Assembly (NCBI GenBank): GCA_910586275.1
Contig: CAJUIM010000048.1
Span: 1-23,737 of the forward strand
Direction of reading: 5' to 3'
DNA: 23,737 nucleotides
Origin: an uncultured Lachnospiraceae bacterium
Lineage (GTDB): Bacteria > Bacillota > Clostridia > Lachnospirales > Lachnospiraceae
Shown: positions 1-7,385 of the stretch, in pieces
Layout: each line of letters begins with the position of its first letter
Numbering within the stretch: the stretch's first letter is position 1
Notes under the pieces: model-generated
The model's database searches: none
Seen by the model: the letters and a program-made list of their open reading frames with translations, nothing else
Told to the model about the DNA's origin: nothing
Made by a program: the position numbers and the translations under genes

Positions 1-51
1 CTCGCGCACGGGCGTCCGCCTCCCAACATTACATTCAGGCTGAACTGTTAC
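1..51 (-). repeat. Left copy of a 51-bp inverted repeat
   Basis: These 51 bases are the exact reverse complement of 23581-23631. Beyond base 51 the similarity continues imperfectly: about 12 of the next 17 bases still match the corresponding flank, including a shared TTCCGTG block. The element begins at the first base of the window, so it may extend further left. Read on the minus strand it has the same orientation relative to its own 3' end as the right copy has on the plus strand, so both copies point outward. No transposase or coding sequence is associated with it. Confidence 0.95.
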
Positions 52-79
52 AAATTCCGTGGGTAAAATGAAATAGCAG

Positions 80-108
80 TTGCAATCGCTCATATTGCAT
101 TGTATAAT
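80..108 (+). promoter_or_regulatory. Sigma-A-type promoter upstream of the LacI-family gene
   Basis: A TTGCAA box at 80-85 is followed by a 17-bp spacer and a perfect TATAAT at 103-108. Transcription would start near 115, leaving a leader of about 225 nt before the regulator gene. The -35 matches the consensus at four of six positions. Confidence 0.6.
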
Positions 109-153
109 GTATGCGGTAAAACGGATGTGAAAGAATTCCCTGCAGTTTAGCTG

Positions 154-227
154 TGATAACCCGGACTGTCTGTATCCTTGTATGGGAAAGCAGGTGCCGG
201 AGGGGCGGAAATGTCCGGTGGTTATCA
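154..227 (+). promoter_or_regulatory. Long-range stem in the leader of the LacI-family gene
   Basis: TGATAACC at 154-161 pairs with GGTTATCA at 220-227. After a two-base bulge, CGGAC at 162-166 pairs with GTCCG at 213-217, giving a 13-bp interrupted stem around a 46-nt interior. It lies between the promoter at 80-108 and the gene at 340. The remaining 1-339 sequence holds the repeat copy, the promoter, a Cys-rich short frame without a clear start (131-247) and a small CTTTG/CAAAG hairpin near 255-268. I do not recognise a known riboswitch class here. Confidence 0.4.
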
Positions 228-339
228 GTCTTTGCTCAGAAAGGTGATGTATGGCCTTTGGGGCAAAGATTATTTTATGCTGTAGATCATCGGAATGTAG
301 GGCGGGAATACAAGAAGCTGTGAAAGGAATGTGCCGGCC

Positions 340-1329
340 ATGGTGTCCATAAAAGATGTTGCGAAGCATGCGGGGGTTGCGATTTCCACCGTGTCCAAGG
401 TGTTGAATAATTATCCTAATGTGAGTGAGGAAACGAAGCGGAAAGTGAATCAGGCGGTAGAGGAACTGAATTTTGTGCCGAATTCGGTGGCGGCGGCTTT
501 GTCCTCCAAGCAGTCGGGGCGTATTGCGCTGATATTGAAGATGAATGCTAAGACACAGGCTATTGACGAAATCGATATGCAGTATCTTTCGGCGGCAATT
601 CATAAGGCAACGGAATTGGGGCTGGATGTGGTCACTTTTTTCTATTCTATGTTTGAGGGGAAGACGGCGGAGGAGGTGACAAGATATCTTTTGGCTCAGA
701 GCATTCACGGGATTGTTATTTACGGCATCTCCAAGGAGGATAAGGTGCTGCATAAGATTATCCGGTCCCAGACTTTTAAAGCGGTGGCAGTGGATGCACC
801 TTTTTATAATAAGAATACATCTTCGGTTTGGATAGATCAGGAAAGGGCGCAGTATGATGTGGCCAGAAAAACCGTGGAGGAGAATAGGAGCGGGAGTATT
901 CTTTATATTGCCGGGAAGAAGAACGGTTATGTGACCGACGGGCGGCTGAAGGGGGTCCGGCGGCTGGCGGAGGAGAAGAAGCTGAAGCTGATGGTGAGGA
1001 ACGGTGATTTTTCCGAACTGCAGGCAAGGAACCTGACGTTCCAATATGCCAGAAATAAGGATGCTATCGTCTGTGCATCGGACCTGATGGCAATCGGGGC
1101 CATGCGTGCATTGATGGAGATGGATATTTTCCGGCCGGTATGTGGGTTTGACGGTATAGTTCTGATGGGGTACGCGGGAAAGCAGATGAATACCGTGAGG
1201 CAGGATTTTGCAAGGATTTCCGCGGCGGCAGTGGAAGAACTGTATCGGCTGACGGAGGGCGGAGAGGGCAGGAACTTAGTGCTGGATTACAGTCTTGCCA
1301 GGATGGAATATTTGGATATTATCTGCTGA
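340..1329 (+). CDS. LacI/GalR-family transcriptional regulator
   Basis: This encodes a 329-residue regulator whose N-terminus (VSIKDVAKHAGVAISTVSK) is the classic LacI helix-turn-helix. It is followed by a hinge-helix region around residues 46-57 (FVPNSVAAALSS) and a periplasmic-binding-protein-like effector domain that would bind a small ligand, usually a sugar, and control DNA binding. An in-frame GTG lies at 331, but AAAGGA at 324-329 almost touches it. The ATG at 340 matches where family members begin, although its 10-11 nt spacing is long. The nearest downstream gene is glycogen phosphorylase, and a 12-bp palindrome of the type bound by this family lies 45 bp after the stop, so autoregulation or control of glgP is the obvious inference. 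The ligand cannot be read from the sequence. Confidence 0.93.
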   Translation: MVSIKDVAKHAGVAISTVSKVLNNYPNVSEETKRKVNQAVEELNFVPNSVAAALSSKQSGRIALILKMNAKTQAIDEIDMQYLSAAIHKATELGLDVVTFFYSMFEGKTAEEVTRYLLAQSIHGIVIYGISKEDKVLHKIIRSQTFKAVAVDAPFYNKNTSSVWIDQERAQYDVARKTVEENRSGSILYIAGKKNGYVTDGRLKGVRRLAEEKKLKLMVRNGDFSELQARNLTFQYARNKDAIVCASDLMAIGAMRALMEMDIFRPVCGFDGIVLMGYAGKQMNTVRQDFARISAAAVEELYRLTEGGEGRNLVLDYSLARMEYLDIIC

Positions 1330-1374
1330 TTTTCATAATAATGGAAAAAAAATCTGTATACTTTGCCGATTGCA

Positions 1375-1386
1375 GAAAACGTTTTC
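1375..1386. promoter_or_regulatory. LacI/CcpA-type operator palindrome
   Basis: GAAAACGTTTTC is a perfect 12-bp palindrome with the central CG typical of LacI/GalR and catabolite-responsive operators. It sits between the LacI-family gene and glgP, over possible promoter elements (TTGCCG at 1363-1368; TATGGT at 1388-1393, spacing 19, so weak). Either the adjacent regulator or a CcpA-like protein could bind it. Confidence 0.6.
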
Positions 1387-1403
1387 CTATGGTAATTTAT
1401 TAT

Positions 1404-1668
1404 TGTGAAAAGTATCCCGCAGCGGCTGCGGGCAGAAGCCTGTCCGGAAAGACGGATACTGGCGGCATAATGTTGAAACAGTGCAATAAAATGCAGGAAA
1501 CATGGCAAATATAAGGATAACAAACGACAATGTCATTTTCTTTAAGGAACCGTTATAAAGTTAGATCGATTTCTAACGGTCCTCGACAATGCAATCACTG
1601 TAAATGTATCAGTTTCATAGGACTGAACTGTTGCGCAAAAATAATACATGAAAAAGTGAGGTAAATGT
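1404..1668 (+). promoter_or_regulatory. Gene-free glgP leader with two hairpins
   Basis: The 339-bp gap between the regulator and glgP contains the operator at 1375-1386 and two clear stem-loops. The first is a perfect 7-bp stem, CCCGCAG (1416-1422) with CTGCGGG (1426-1432), around a 3-nt loop. The second pairs ACCGTTA (1549-1555) with TAACGGT (1574-1580), extended by AGG/CCT across a bulge (1545-1583). Neither is followed by a T-run, so they do not look like intrinsic terminators. A TATAAA-like box at 1554-1559 has no good -35. If transcription starts near the operator, glgP has a structured leader of roughly 250 nt. Confidence 0.4.
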
Positions 1669-3978
1669 ATGGTACAGCAAACAAATTTGCAGAAGGATGT
1701 TTTGGTAATGAATCTGGAACAACAGCTGGAGGAACTGGCAAAAGAGATGTTCCAGAAGAAAGTGGAAGATTTGGGCGATCGGGAGGTTTATTTTGTAGTT
1801 CTGGAATTGACAAAGCGGCTGATGAATGTTTCCGAGCAGATTTCCGGTGAGAAGAAAATTTATTATATCTCCGCAGAATTCCTTATTGGCAAACTGCTTT
1901 CCAATAATCTCATTAATTTGGGCGTATATGACAAGATTGCCACTATTCTTAAGGCAAAGGGAAAGGAACTGGCGAAAATCGAAGAGATCGAGCCGGAGCC
2001 GTCTCTGGGCAATGGCGGATTGGGAAGGCTGGCAGCATGTTTCTTGGATTCCATTGCTACTTTGGGACTGCCGGGGGAAGGCATCGGGCTGAATTATCAT
2101 TATGGCCTTTTTAAACAGGTATTTAAGGATAAGCTGCAGACTGCGGAGAAAAACGACTGGATAGAGGAACGTTCTTGGCTGACGAAGACGGATATTACTT
2201 TTGACGTATATTTCGGAAAGAAGAAAGTGACTTCCAGATTGTATGATATTGACGTGGCAGGGTATGACAATGGCGTGAATAAGCTTCGTCTGTTCGATAT
2301 TGAATCTTTGGATGAGAGCATCGTAAAGAAAGGGATTGATTTCGACAAAGAAGATATCGAAAAGAACCTGACTTTGTTCCTATATCCTGACGACTCCGAT
2401 GAGGCGGGCAACCTGCTTCGGATTTATCAGCAGTATTTCATGGTCAGCAATGCGGCGCAGCTGATTCTCCATGAGATGAAAGAAAAGAAATATGATCTGC
2501 GCAAAATGTATGACCATGCCGTAATCCAGATTAACGATACGCATCCCACTATGGTGATTCCGGAACTGATCCGTATCCTTGTGGAGGAAAAAGCATTTAC
2601 GATGGATGAGGCGGTTGAGGTGGTTAGCAGGACATGTGCCTATACGAACCATACGATCCTGGCTGAAGCATTGGAGAAATGGCCGCTGAAGTATTTGGAG
2701 AAAGTAGTTCCTCAGTTAGTGCCTATCATTAAGGAACTGGACAAACGGGTAAGGGCAAAATATGACGATCCGAAGGTGCAGATCATTGATGCGGATGACA
2801 AAGTGCATATGGCTCATATTGATATCCACTTTGGTTTCTCCGTAAACGGCGTTGCGGCTATCCATACGGAAATCCTGAAAAATACGGAACTGCATGCCTT
2901 TTATGAACTGTACCCGGAAAAATTCAACAATAAGACAAACGGCATCACGTTCCGCAGATGGCTGCTCTCCTGCAACCATGAACTGGCAGATTTCCTCACA
3001 AAGACAATCGGCGACAGCTATAAGAAGGATGCCGACAAGCTGGAAAAACTTCTGGATTTCGTTGACAGTCAGGAAGTGCTGGATAAACTGGCAGAGATTA
3101 AGATGGACAGCAAAAAGGCTTTGGCCGCTTATGTGAAAGAAGCGGAAGGGGTAACGCTGAATCCGGATTCCATCTTTGATATACAGATTAAGAGGCTGCA
3201 TGAGTATAAGCGTCAGCAGATGAATGCCCTTTACATTATCCATAAGTATCTGGAAATCAAGGGCGGAAAGAAACCTTCCACGCCGCTGACCTTTATCTTC
3301 GGTGCAAAGGCAGCTCCGGCTTATGTGATTGCGCAGGACATCATTCATTTGCTGCTTGTTTTGCAGGAAATCATTAACAATGACCCGGAAGTCAGCCCTT
3401 ATATGACGCTTGTGATGGTAGAAAATTATAACGTAAGCTATGCGGAAAAACTGATTCCTGCATGCGATATCTCCGAGCAGATTTCTTTGGCTTCCAAGGA
3501 AGCTTCCGGTACGGGAAATATGAAATTCATGCTGAACGGAGCGGTGACTCTCGGCACTTCGGACGGCGCAAACGTGGAGATCCATGAGTTGGTAGGCGAT
3601 GACAATATTTACATTTTCGGTGAGAAATCCGAGGAAGTCATTGCCCATTATAAGAAGGCCGATTATGTTTCCAAGGATTATTATGAGAAGAGTCAGGTAA
3701 TCAAGGAAGCCGTGGACTTTATCGTCAGTGAGAAAATGCGGAAGATCGGCCATAAGGAAAATCTGGAGAGACTGTATAAGGAACTGCTGAACAAAGACTG
3801 GTTCATGACATTACTGGATCTGGAAGATTATATAGAGACTAAGGATAGGATGTTCAAAGATTATGAAGACAGGCAGAAGTGGAAGAAGATGATGCTTGTG
3901 AACATTGCAAAGGCAGGGTTCTTCTCTTCCGACCGGACGATTGAGGAATATAACAGGGATATATGGAAATTAAGGTAA
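1669..3978 (+). CDS. glgP: Glycogen/alpha-glucan phosphorylase (GT35)
   Basis: This 769-residue cytoplasmic enzyme uses inorganic phosphate to release glucose 1-phosphate from the non-reducing ends of glycogen or maltodextrins. The conserved LGNGGLGRLAACFLDSIATL block lies near residues 110-130. The pyridoxal-phosphate site GTGNMKFMLNGA places the PLP-binding lysine at Lys619, followed by GTSDGANVEI. The length is within the normal range and on the short side for the family, compatible with the Firmicutes type lacking the long eukaryotic regulatory N-terminus. GTGAGG at 1656-1661 gives a 7-nt spacing to the ATG; another ATG at 1665 is out of frame. The gene ends in its own intrinsic terminator, so it appears monocistronic. 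The LacI-family gene and palindrome upstream suggest carbohydrate-responsive control. Identification is firm; whether glycogen or imported maltodextrin is the main substrate is not shown. Confidence 0.97.
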   Translation: MVQQTNLQKDVLVMNLEQQLEELAKEMFQKKVEDLGDREVYFVVLELTKRLMNVSEQISGEKKIYYISAEFLIGKLLSNNLINLGVYDKIATILKAKGKELAKIEEIEPEPSLGNGGLGRLAACFLDSIATLGLPGEGIGLNYHYGLFKQVFKDKLQTAEKNDWIEERSWLTKTDITFDVYFGKKKVTSRLYDIDVAGYDNGVNKLRLFDIESLDESIVKKGIDFDKEDIEKNLTLFLYPDDSDEAGNLLRIYQQYFMVSNAAQLILHEMKEKKYDLRKMYDHAVIQINDTHPTMVIPELIRILVEEKAFTMDEAVEVVSRTCAYTNHTILAEALEKWPLKYLEKVVPQLVPIIKELDKRVRAKYDDPKVQIIDADDKVHMAHIDIHFGFSVNGVAAIHTEILKNTELHAFYELYPEKFNNKTNGITFRRWLLSCNHELADFLTKTIGDSYKKDADKLEKLLDFVDSQEVLDKLAEIKMDSKKALAAYVKEAEGVTLNPDSIFDIQIKRLHEYKRQQMNALYIIHKYLEIKGGKKPSTPLTFIFGAKAAPAYVIAQDIIHLLLVLQEIINNDPEVSPYMTLVMVENYNVSYAEKLIPACDISEQISLASKEASGTGNMKFMLNGAVTLGTSDGANVEIHELVGDDNIYIFGEKSEEVIAHYKKADYVSKDYYEKSQVIKEAVDFIVSEKMRKIGHKENLERLYKELLNKDWFMTLLDLEDYIETKDRMFKDYEDRQKWKKMMLVNIAKAGFFSSDRTIEEYNRDIWKLR

Positions 3979-4034
3979 TAGTATTTTAAGGCAGCCTGCA
4001 TTTCGTCCGGTAAAAAAAGTCGGAGAAACAGAGG

Positions 4035-4070
4035 AAGGGCGGACATTGAGTAACATGTCCCGCCCTTTTT
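4035..4070 (+). terminator. Intrinsic terminator of glgP
   Basis: AAGGGCGGACA (4035-4045) pairs with TGTCCCGCCCTT (4056-4067) across one bulged C, with a 10-nt loop, and the stem runs directly into a T-run ending at 4070. It lies 57 bp after the glgP stop. Confidence 0.85.
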
Positions 4071-4096
4071 CCTATGAAAAGAAAATCGGTATCCGT

Positions 4097-4125
4097 TTGT
4101 AATTTTTTCTGTTTAGAGGTATAAT
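4097..4125 (+). promoter_or_regulatory. Sigma-A promoter of the surface-glycan block
   Basis: TTGTAA at 4097-4102, a 17-bp spacer and a perfect TATAAT at 4120-4125 predict a start near 4132. This rules out the in-frame GTG at 4130 as a start codon for the next gene and supports the ATG at 4181, which has GGGAGG just upstream. Confidence 0.75.
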
Positions 4126-4180
4126 AAGAGTGTTGTCCGGCACGAAAATAAAAATTGCGTTCCGGAAAGTGGGAGGATTC

Positions 4181-6064
4181 ATGTTCATTGTTCATATACT
4201 GGCACTTTCGGTCCTTATATCCGGCATTGCCTGGAAGTTCAGGCTGCAGTTCACGGAAGCGATCCCTATCGGCTGCTCTGTCTTAGTGCTTGTGCTTTAT
4301 ATGCTTTCTTTTTTCGGGGCATTGCCGTTTTCGGATTTTCTGGCCGTCGGCATGCTGTCGGCGGTCTTTTTCTTTGCCGTGCGTATGGACAAAGAGGAGC
4401 GGAGGGCTATGGCCGGATATATCCGCCGGGAATTTTCCCACGGCGGCACATGGGCGGCTCTGCTGATGACGGTCATTGTGACAGTGTGCGTCAGCCAAAA
4501 GGCAGTCAGCTGGTGGGATGATTATAATTTTTGGGCGACGGACGTAAAGTCGCTGTTTTATTTGGATGGATTTGCGGGAAAATATAGGAATGTGGCGGCG
4601 GAGTTTGGGGATTATCCGCCGGGCACACAGATGATAAAATGGTGGTTTGCGCATTTTTCACCGAGAGAGTTTAAAGAAGGGCTGATGTTTGCCGGATATT
4701 ATTTTATGAATCTGGCGTTTCTCTTCCCTATGCTGAAAGCGCTGAAGAGGAGGAATGTGCTGCTGATGACCGCAGGGGCGGCGGCATTATGGCTTTTTCC
4801 GACGGTGGCGGAAGTGTTCTGGTGCGACGGCTGCTGTGCGGATCTGACGATGGCTCTTGTTTACGGGAATTTTCTTGTGTCTGTGGCGGACAGGGACAGG
4901 CATGGAAGATTTTTTTATTACGCCAGACAGGCATTGTTCCTGTCAGTGCTGGTGCTGATAAAAAATACAGGGGTTCTCTGGGCGGCGTTCGGCCTGTTGT
5001 TTGACTATGGGTTCCATTGGATCAGTCATAGGGCGGAAAGCATGGGGCAGGCCGGGAAAAGGGCAGACCGGAAAGCATTGCTTTTGGTTACGGTGTTTCC
5101 GGTTCTGACGGAAGGATCGTGGCTGGGATTCTGCCTGTGGAACCGGAGGATAGCCAAACTTACCGGGACTGCAGTGCAGATGGCCACGGGAGGCATGAAT
5201 CTGCCGGCATATCAGGAAGATATGGTAAAGGCTTTTGCAGAGGCTTTCGTGGCATGGCCCCTTCACAGATGGAAAACGGCGGCGTTGGATATTACGCCTT
5301 TAGGGATGTTCTGTCTCTTGCTGCTGTTTGTATTTCTGCTTGGCAGGTTCCGAATTCTGGATAAGAAACAGGCTTGGTATATCGGGGGCTATCTGGGGGT
5401 GACGGGCATTTTGTTTTATGCCATAAACCTGATAAGCCATCTCACTATATTTGCGGTGGAAACTCAGTATCTGGAACCTTTCGGGATGGTTTCCTCCATA
5501 GAGCGGTATGGGGCGCCGTTTGTGATCGGGGGGCTGTATCTGCTGGCGTATCTGACCATGGAGAAATGCAGTTCCAAAGCCGGTATCCTTCTCTGCATGG
5601 CATTTGTTTTTCTGACCGCGGATTATGGCAGCGCTTGGCGGGCACTCTATAGTTACCGGGAACGGACAGAGGGGATTTTGGCAGAACGGGAACAGGTGGT
5701 GGACGAGGCGGCGGAAGCTTTCCTGGAAACCGTGGGTGCAGGCCAAAAGGGCAATACGGGGCGTGTTTTGTATCTGCGTGACAGTTCGGATGTGAGCTGG
5801 GTGAGAAATACTTATATTGCATACGAAGCATCGCCGGTATCGGTGATGTGCGGCAATATGGATGCGTCCACGGTGGGGGAAGAGGACGTGGCAAGGGCAG
5901 TCAGGGATTGCCATGCGGAGTTTCTGTATGTGGACGGTTCGGCCAGAGCCGGCGAGGCGGTATTTCAGGCCTTGGCAGGGGGCGGGACTTTTCGGTTTGA
6001 GAGCGTATATAGGGTGCAGGAAGGGGAAGAGGGGATTTTCCTGGAGCCTTTGATCGGGGAATAA
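4181..6064 (+). CDS. Polytopic membrane protein, probable GT-C-fold glycosyltransferase
   Basis: This encodes a 627-residue protein with many hydrophobic segments spread from residue 1 to about 475 and a soluble C-terminal region of about 150 residues. After the third or fourth membrane segment it has WWDDYNFW with Asp113-Asp114, then DYPPGTQ at 144-150. An acidic pair in the first large outer loop followed by a YPP motif resembles GT-C enzymes, which use polyprenyl-phosphate sugars on the outside of the membrane. I do not recognise the exact family, so glycosyltransferase is an inference. GGGAGG at 4171-4176 lies 4 nt from the ATG. Downstream is a GT2-GtrA fusion, whose usual role is to make and flip a lipid-linked sugar, which would suit this protein as the final transferase. 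No intrinsic terminator separates the two genes. Confidence 0.7.
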   Translation: MFIVHILALSVLISGIAWKFRLQFTEAIPIGCSVLVLVLYMLSFFGALPFSDFLAVGMLSAVFFFAVRMDKEERRAMAGYIRREFSHGGTWAALLMTVIVTVCVSQKAVSWWDDYNFWATDVKSLFYLDGFAGKYRNVAAEFGDYPPGTQMIKWWFAHFSPREFKEGLMFAGYYFMNLAFLFPMLKALKRRNVLLMTAGAAALWLFPTVAEVFWCDGCCADLTMALVYGNFLVSVADRDRHGRFFYYARQALFLSVLVLIKNTGVLWAAFGLLFDYGFHWISHRAESMGQAGKRADRKALLLVTVFPVLTEGSWLGFCLWNRRIAKLTGTAVQMATGGMNLPAYQEDMVKAFAEAFVAWPLHRWKTAALDITPLGMFCLLLLFVFLLGRFRILDKKQAWYIGGYLGVTGILFYAINLISHLTIFAVETQYLEPFGMVSSIERYGAPFVIGGLYLLAYLTMEKCSSKAGILLCMAFVFLTADYGSAWRALYSYRERTEGILAEREQVVDEAAEAFLETVGAGQKGNTGRVLYLRDSSDVSWVRNTYIAYEASPVSVMCGNMDASTVGEEDVARAVRDCHAEFLYVDGSARAGEAVFQALAGGGTFRFESVYRVQEGEEGIFLEPLIGE

Positions 6065-6066
6065 AA

Positions 6067-6110
6067 TGATGCAGATTTGATGCAATTATGATGGGAATAT
6101 GATGCATGCC
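6067..6110 (+). promoter_or_regulatory. Four direct repeats at 11-bp spacing (OmpR/PhoB-type site)
   Basis: TGATGCA, TGATGCA, TGATGGG and TGATGCA start at 6067, 6078, 6089 and 6100. Each is a heptamer plus a 4-bp spacer, so every copy faces the same side of the helix. This 7+4 layout is that of PhoB-type direct-repeat boxes. A TAAGAT at 6121-6126 lies about 10 bp beyond the last 11-bp unit with no recognisable -35, as expected for an activator-dependent promoter. The arrangement is seen directly; the protein that binds is unknown. Confidence 0.55.
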
Positions 6111-6201
6111 TTCTGTAAGATAAGATTACGGCAGGGACCGGAAAGGCCGGGAAACTTGCAGGGGCGTGAGCATCATAGCCTGCATGAATAAAGGTGGGAC
6201 T

Positions 6202-7281
6202 ATGGAGCAGAGTGAAATAAGGCTGGAAGTGCCGGTTATTATACCGTCTTATGAACCGGACGGGAAATTGATCGGCCTGCTGAAAGCATTGAAAAGCACG
6301 GGCTTTCGGAATCTTGTGCTGGTGGACGACGGGAGCGGCAGGGAGTATGGGCACTATTTTGAATCGGCAAAGGTAGATTACGGCTGTACCGTACTGCATC
6401 ATGCAGTGAACAGGGGAAAGGGGTGCGCGCTGAAGACGGCTTTCGATTACTGCCTGCAGACATTTCCCCATGTGCCCGGAGTGATTACCGCGGATTCGGA
6501 TGGCCAGCATCTGCCGGAATGTATCTTGGCGTGCGCGGATGCCATGCTGGCGAACCCGGGGGCATTGGTACTTGGCTGCAGATGCTTTGAAGGGGAGGGC
6601 ATCCCGGTCCGCTCGGGCTTTGGGAATAAGTGCACAAGGGTTGTGATGAAGTATCTGACAGGAATTACTGTTTCCGATACGCAGACCGGGCTGCGGGGTA
6701 TACCGTTGGCTTTTGCGGGACAGCTTCTGTCGGTGAAGGGGGAGCGGTTTGAGTTTGAGACGAATATGCTGCTGGAAACCAAGGTAAGGAAAATTCCCAT
6801 TGTGGAGGTGCCGATTCATACGGTTTATATTGAGGAAAACAAGACGAGCCATTTCAATCCGGTAAAGGATTCGGTGAGAATATATATGATTTTTGGGAAG
6901 TTCTTGTTTTCTTCCCTGTCTTCCAGCGTCGTTGACTTGGCGTTGTTTTCGCTGTTCTGCGTATTGCTGAGAGGGATGCGTTGGGGAGGGATTACTTATA
7001 TTACGGCGGCGACGGTATTGGCAAGGGTGCTTTCCGCACTCTATAATTATTTGCTGAATTTTAAGGTAGTGTTTCAGAGTGACGGCACGGTACGGAGCAC
7101 GCTGCCGCGTTATGTGCTGCTGGCTGTGGTGCAGATGTCTTTCAGTGCGCTGCTGGTGGGGAAGCTGTATCCTTTGGTGGGGGGACTTGAAGTATTTGTA
7201 AAGATGCCGGTGGATATTCTGCTGTTTTTCGGCAGCTTTATTATCCAGAGGGAATTTGTGTATGCGGGAAACGGACGATAG
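6202..7281 (+). CDS. GT2 glycosyltransferase fused to GtrA-like membrane domain
   Basis: This encodes a 359-residue, two-domain protein. The N-terminal GT2 domain (about 1-225) starts VPVIIPSYEPDG and carries Asp42-Asp43 in LVDDGSG and the DxD-like Asp98/Asp100 in TADSDGQH. It resembles dolichol-phosphate-mannose synthase and GtrB enzymes, which move a sugar from a nucleotide donor to polyprenyl phosphate. From about 231 a GtrA-like domain with four hydrophobic segments follows, including SALYNYLLNFKVVF and FIIQREFVY; GtrA proteins are linked to moving the lipid-linked sugar across the membrane. The same layout occurs in GT2-GtrA fusions such as archaeal DPM synthases. AAAGGTGG at 6190-6197 favours the ATG at 6202 over an in-frame GTG (6166) or ATG (6184). 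It follows the putative GT-C gene after 137 bp that contain the 11-bp repeats. Confidence 0.9.
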   Translation: MEQSEIRLEVPVIIPSYEPDGKLIGLLKALKSTGFRNLVLVDDGSGREYGHYFESAKVDYGCTVLHHAVNRGKGCALKTAFDYCLQTFPHVPGVITADSDGQHLPECILACADAMLANPGALVLGCRCFEGEGIPVRSGFGNKCTRVVMKYLTGITVSDTQTGLRGIPLAFAGQLLSVKGERFEFETNMLLETKVRKIPIVEVPIHTVYIEENKTSHFNPVKDSVRIYMIFGKFLFSSLSSSVVDLALFSLFCVLLRGMRWGGITYITAATVLARVLSALYNYLLNFKVVFQSDGTVRSTLPRYVLLAVVQMSFSALLVGKLYPLVGGLEVFVKMPVDILLFFGSFIIQREFVYAGNGR

Positions 7282-7311
7282 CATAAGATGCCGCCGTTTC
7301 ACGAAGTGGCG

Positions 7312-7340
7312 TTGGAATGACGGTAAACATATAATATACC
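7312..7340 (+). promoter_or_regulatory. Possible promoter of the MBOAT gene
   Basis: TTGGAA at 7312-7317 and TATACC at 7335-7340 are separated by 17 bp. A perfect TATAAT at 7330-7335 overlaps but has only a 12-bp spacer from TTGGAA. The region is very AT-rich and lies directly upstream of the MBOAT gene. Confidence 0.4.
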
Positions 7341-7385
7341 ATATATGGAATCATTAAAAATACATAAGAATGGGATTTGGTTAAA

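Noticed and set aside
1622..1631. CTGAACTGTT, a 10-base match to the 51-bp repeat
   Set aside because: About two such 10-base matches are expected by chance in a window of this size, and similarity stops at both ends.
2716..3753. A 345-codon open frame on the minus strand
   Set aside because: It is fully antisense to glgP, whose identity is certain, and shows no family motif.
5965..7302. A 445-codon open frame on the minus strand
   Set aside because: It lies antisense to the GT2-GtrA gene, has no recognisable domain and a low-complexity His/Arg/Gln composition typical of the shadow of a GC-rich third position.
7293..7312. Hairpin CGCC/GGCG after the GT2-GtrA stop as a terminator
   Set aside because: The stem depends on G-U pairs and no T-run follows.
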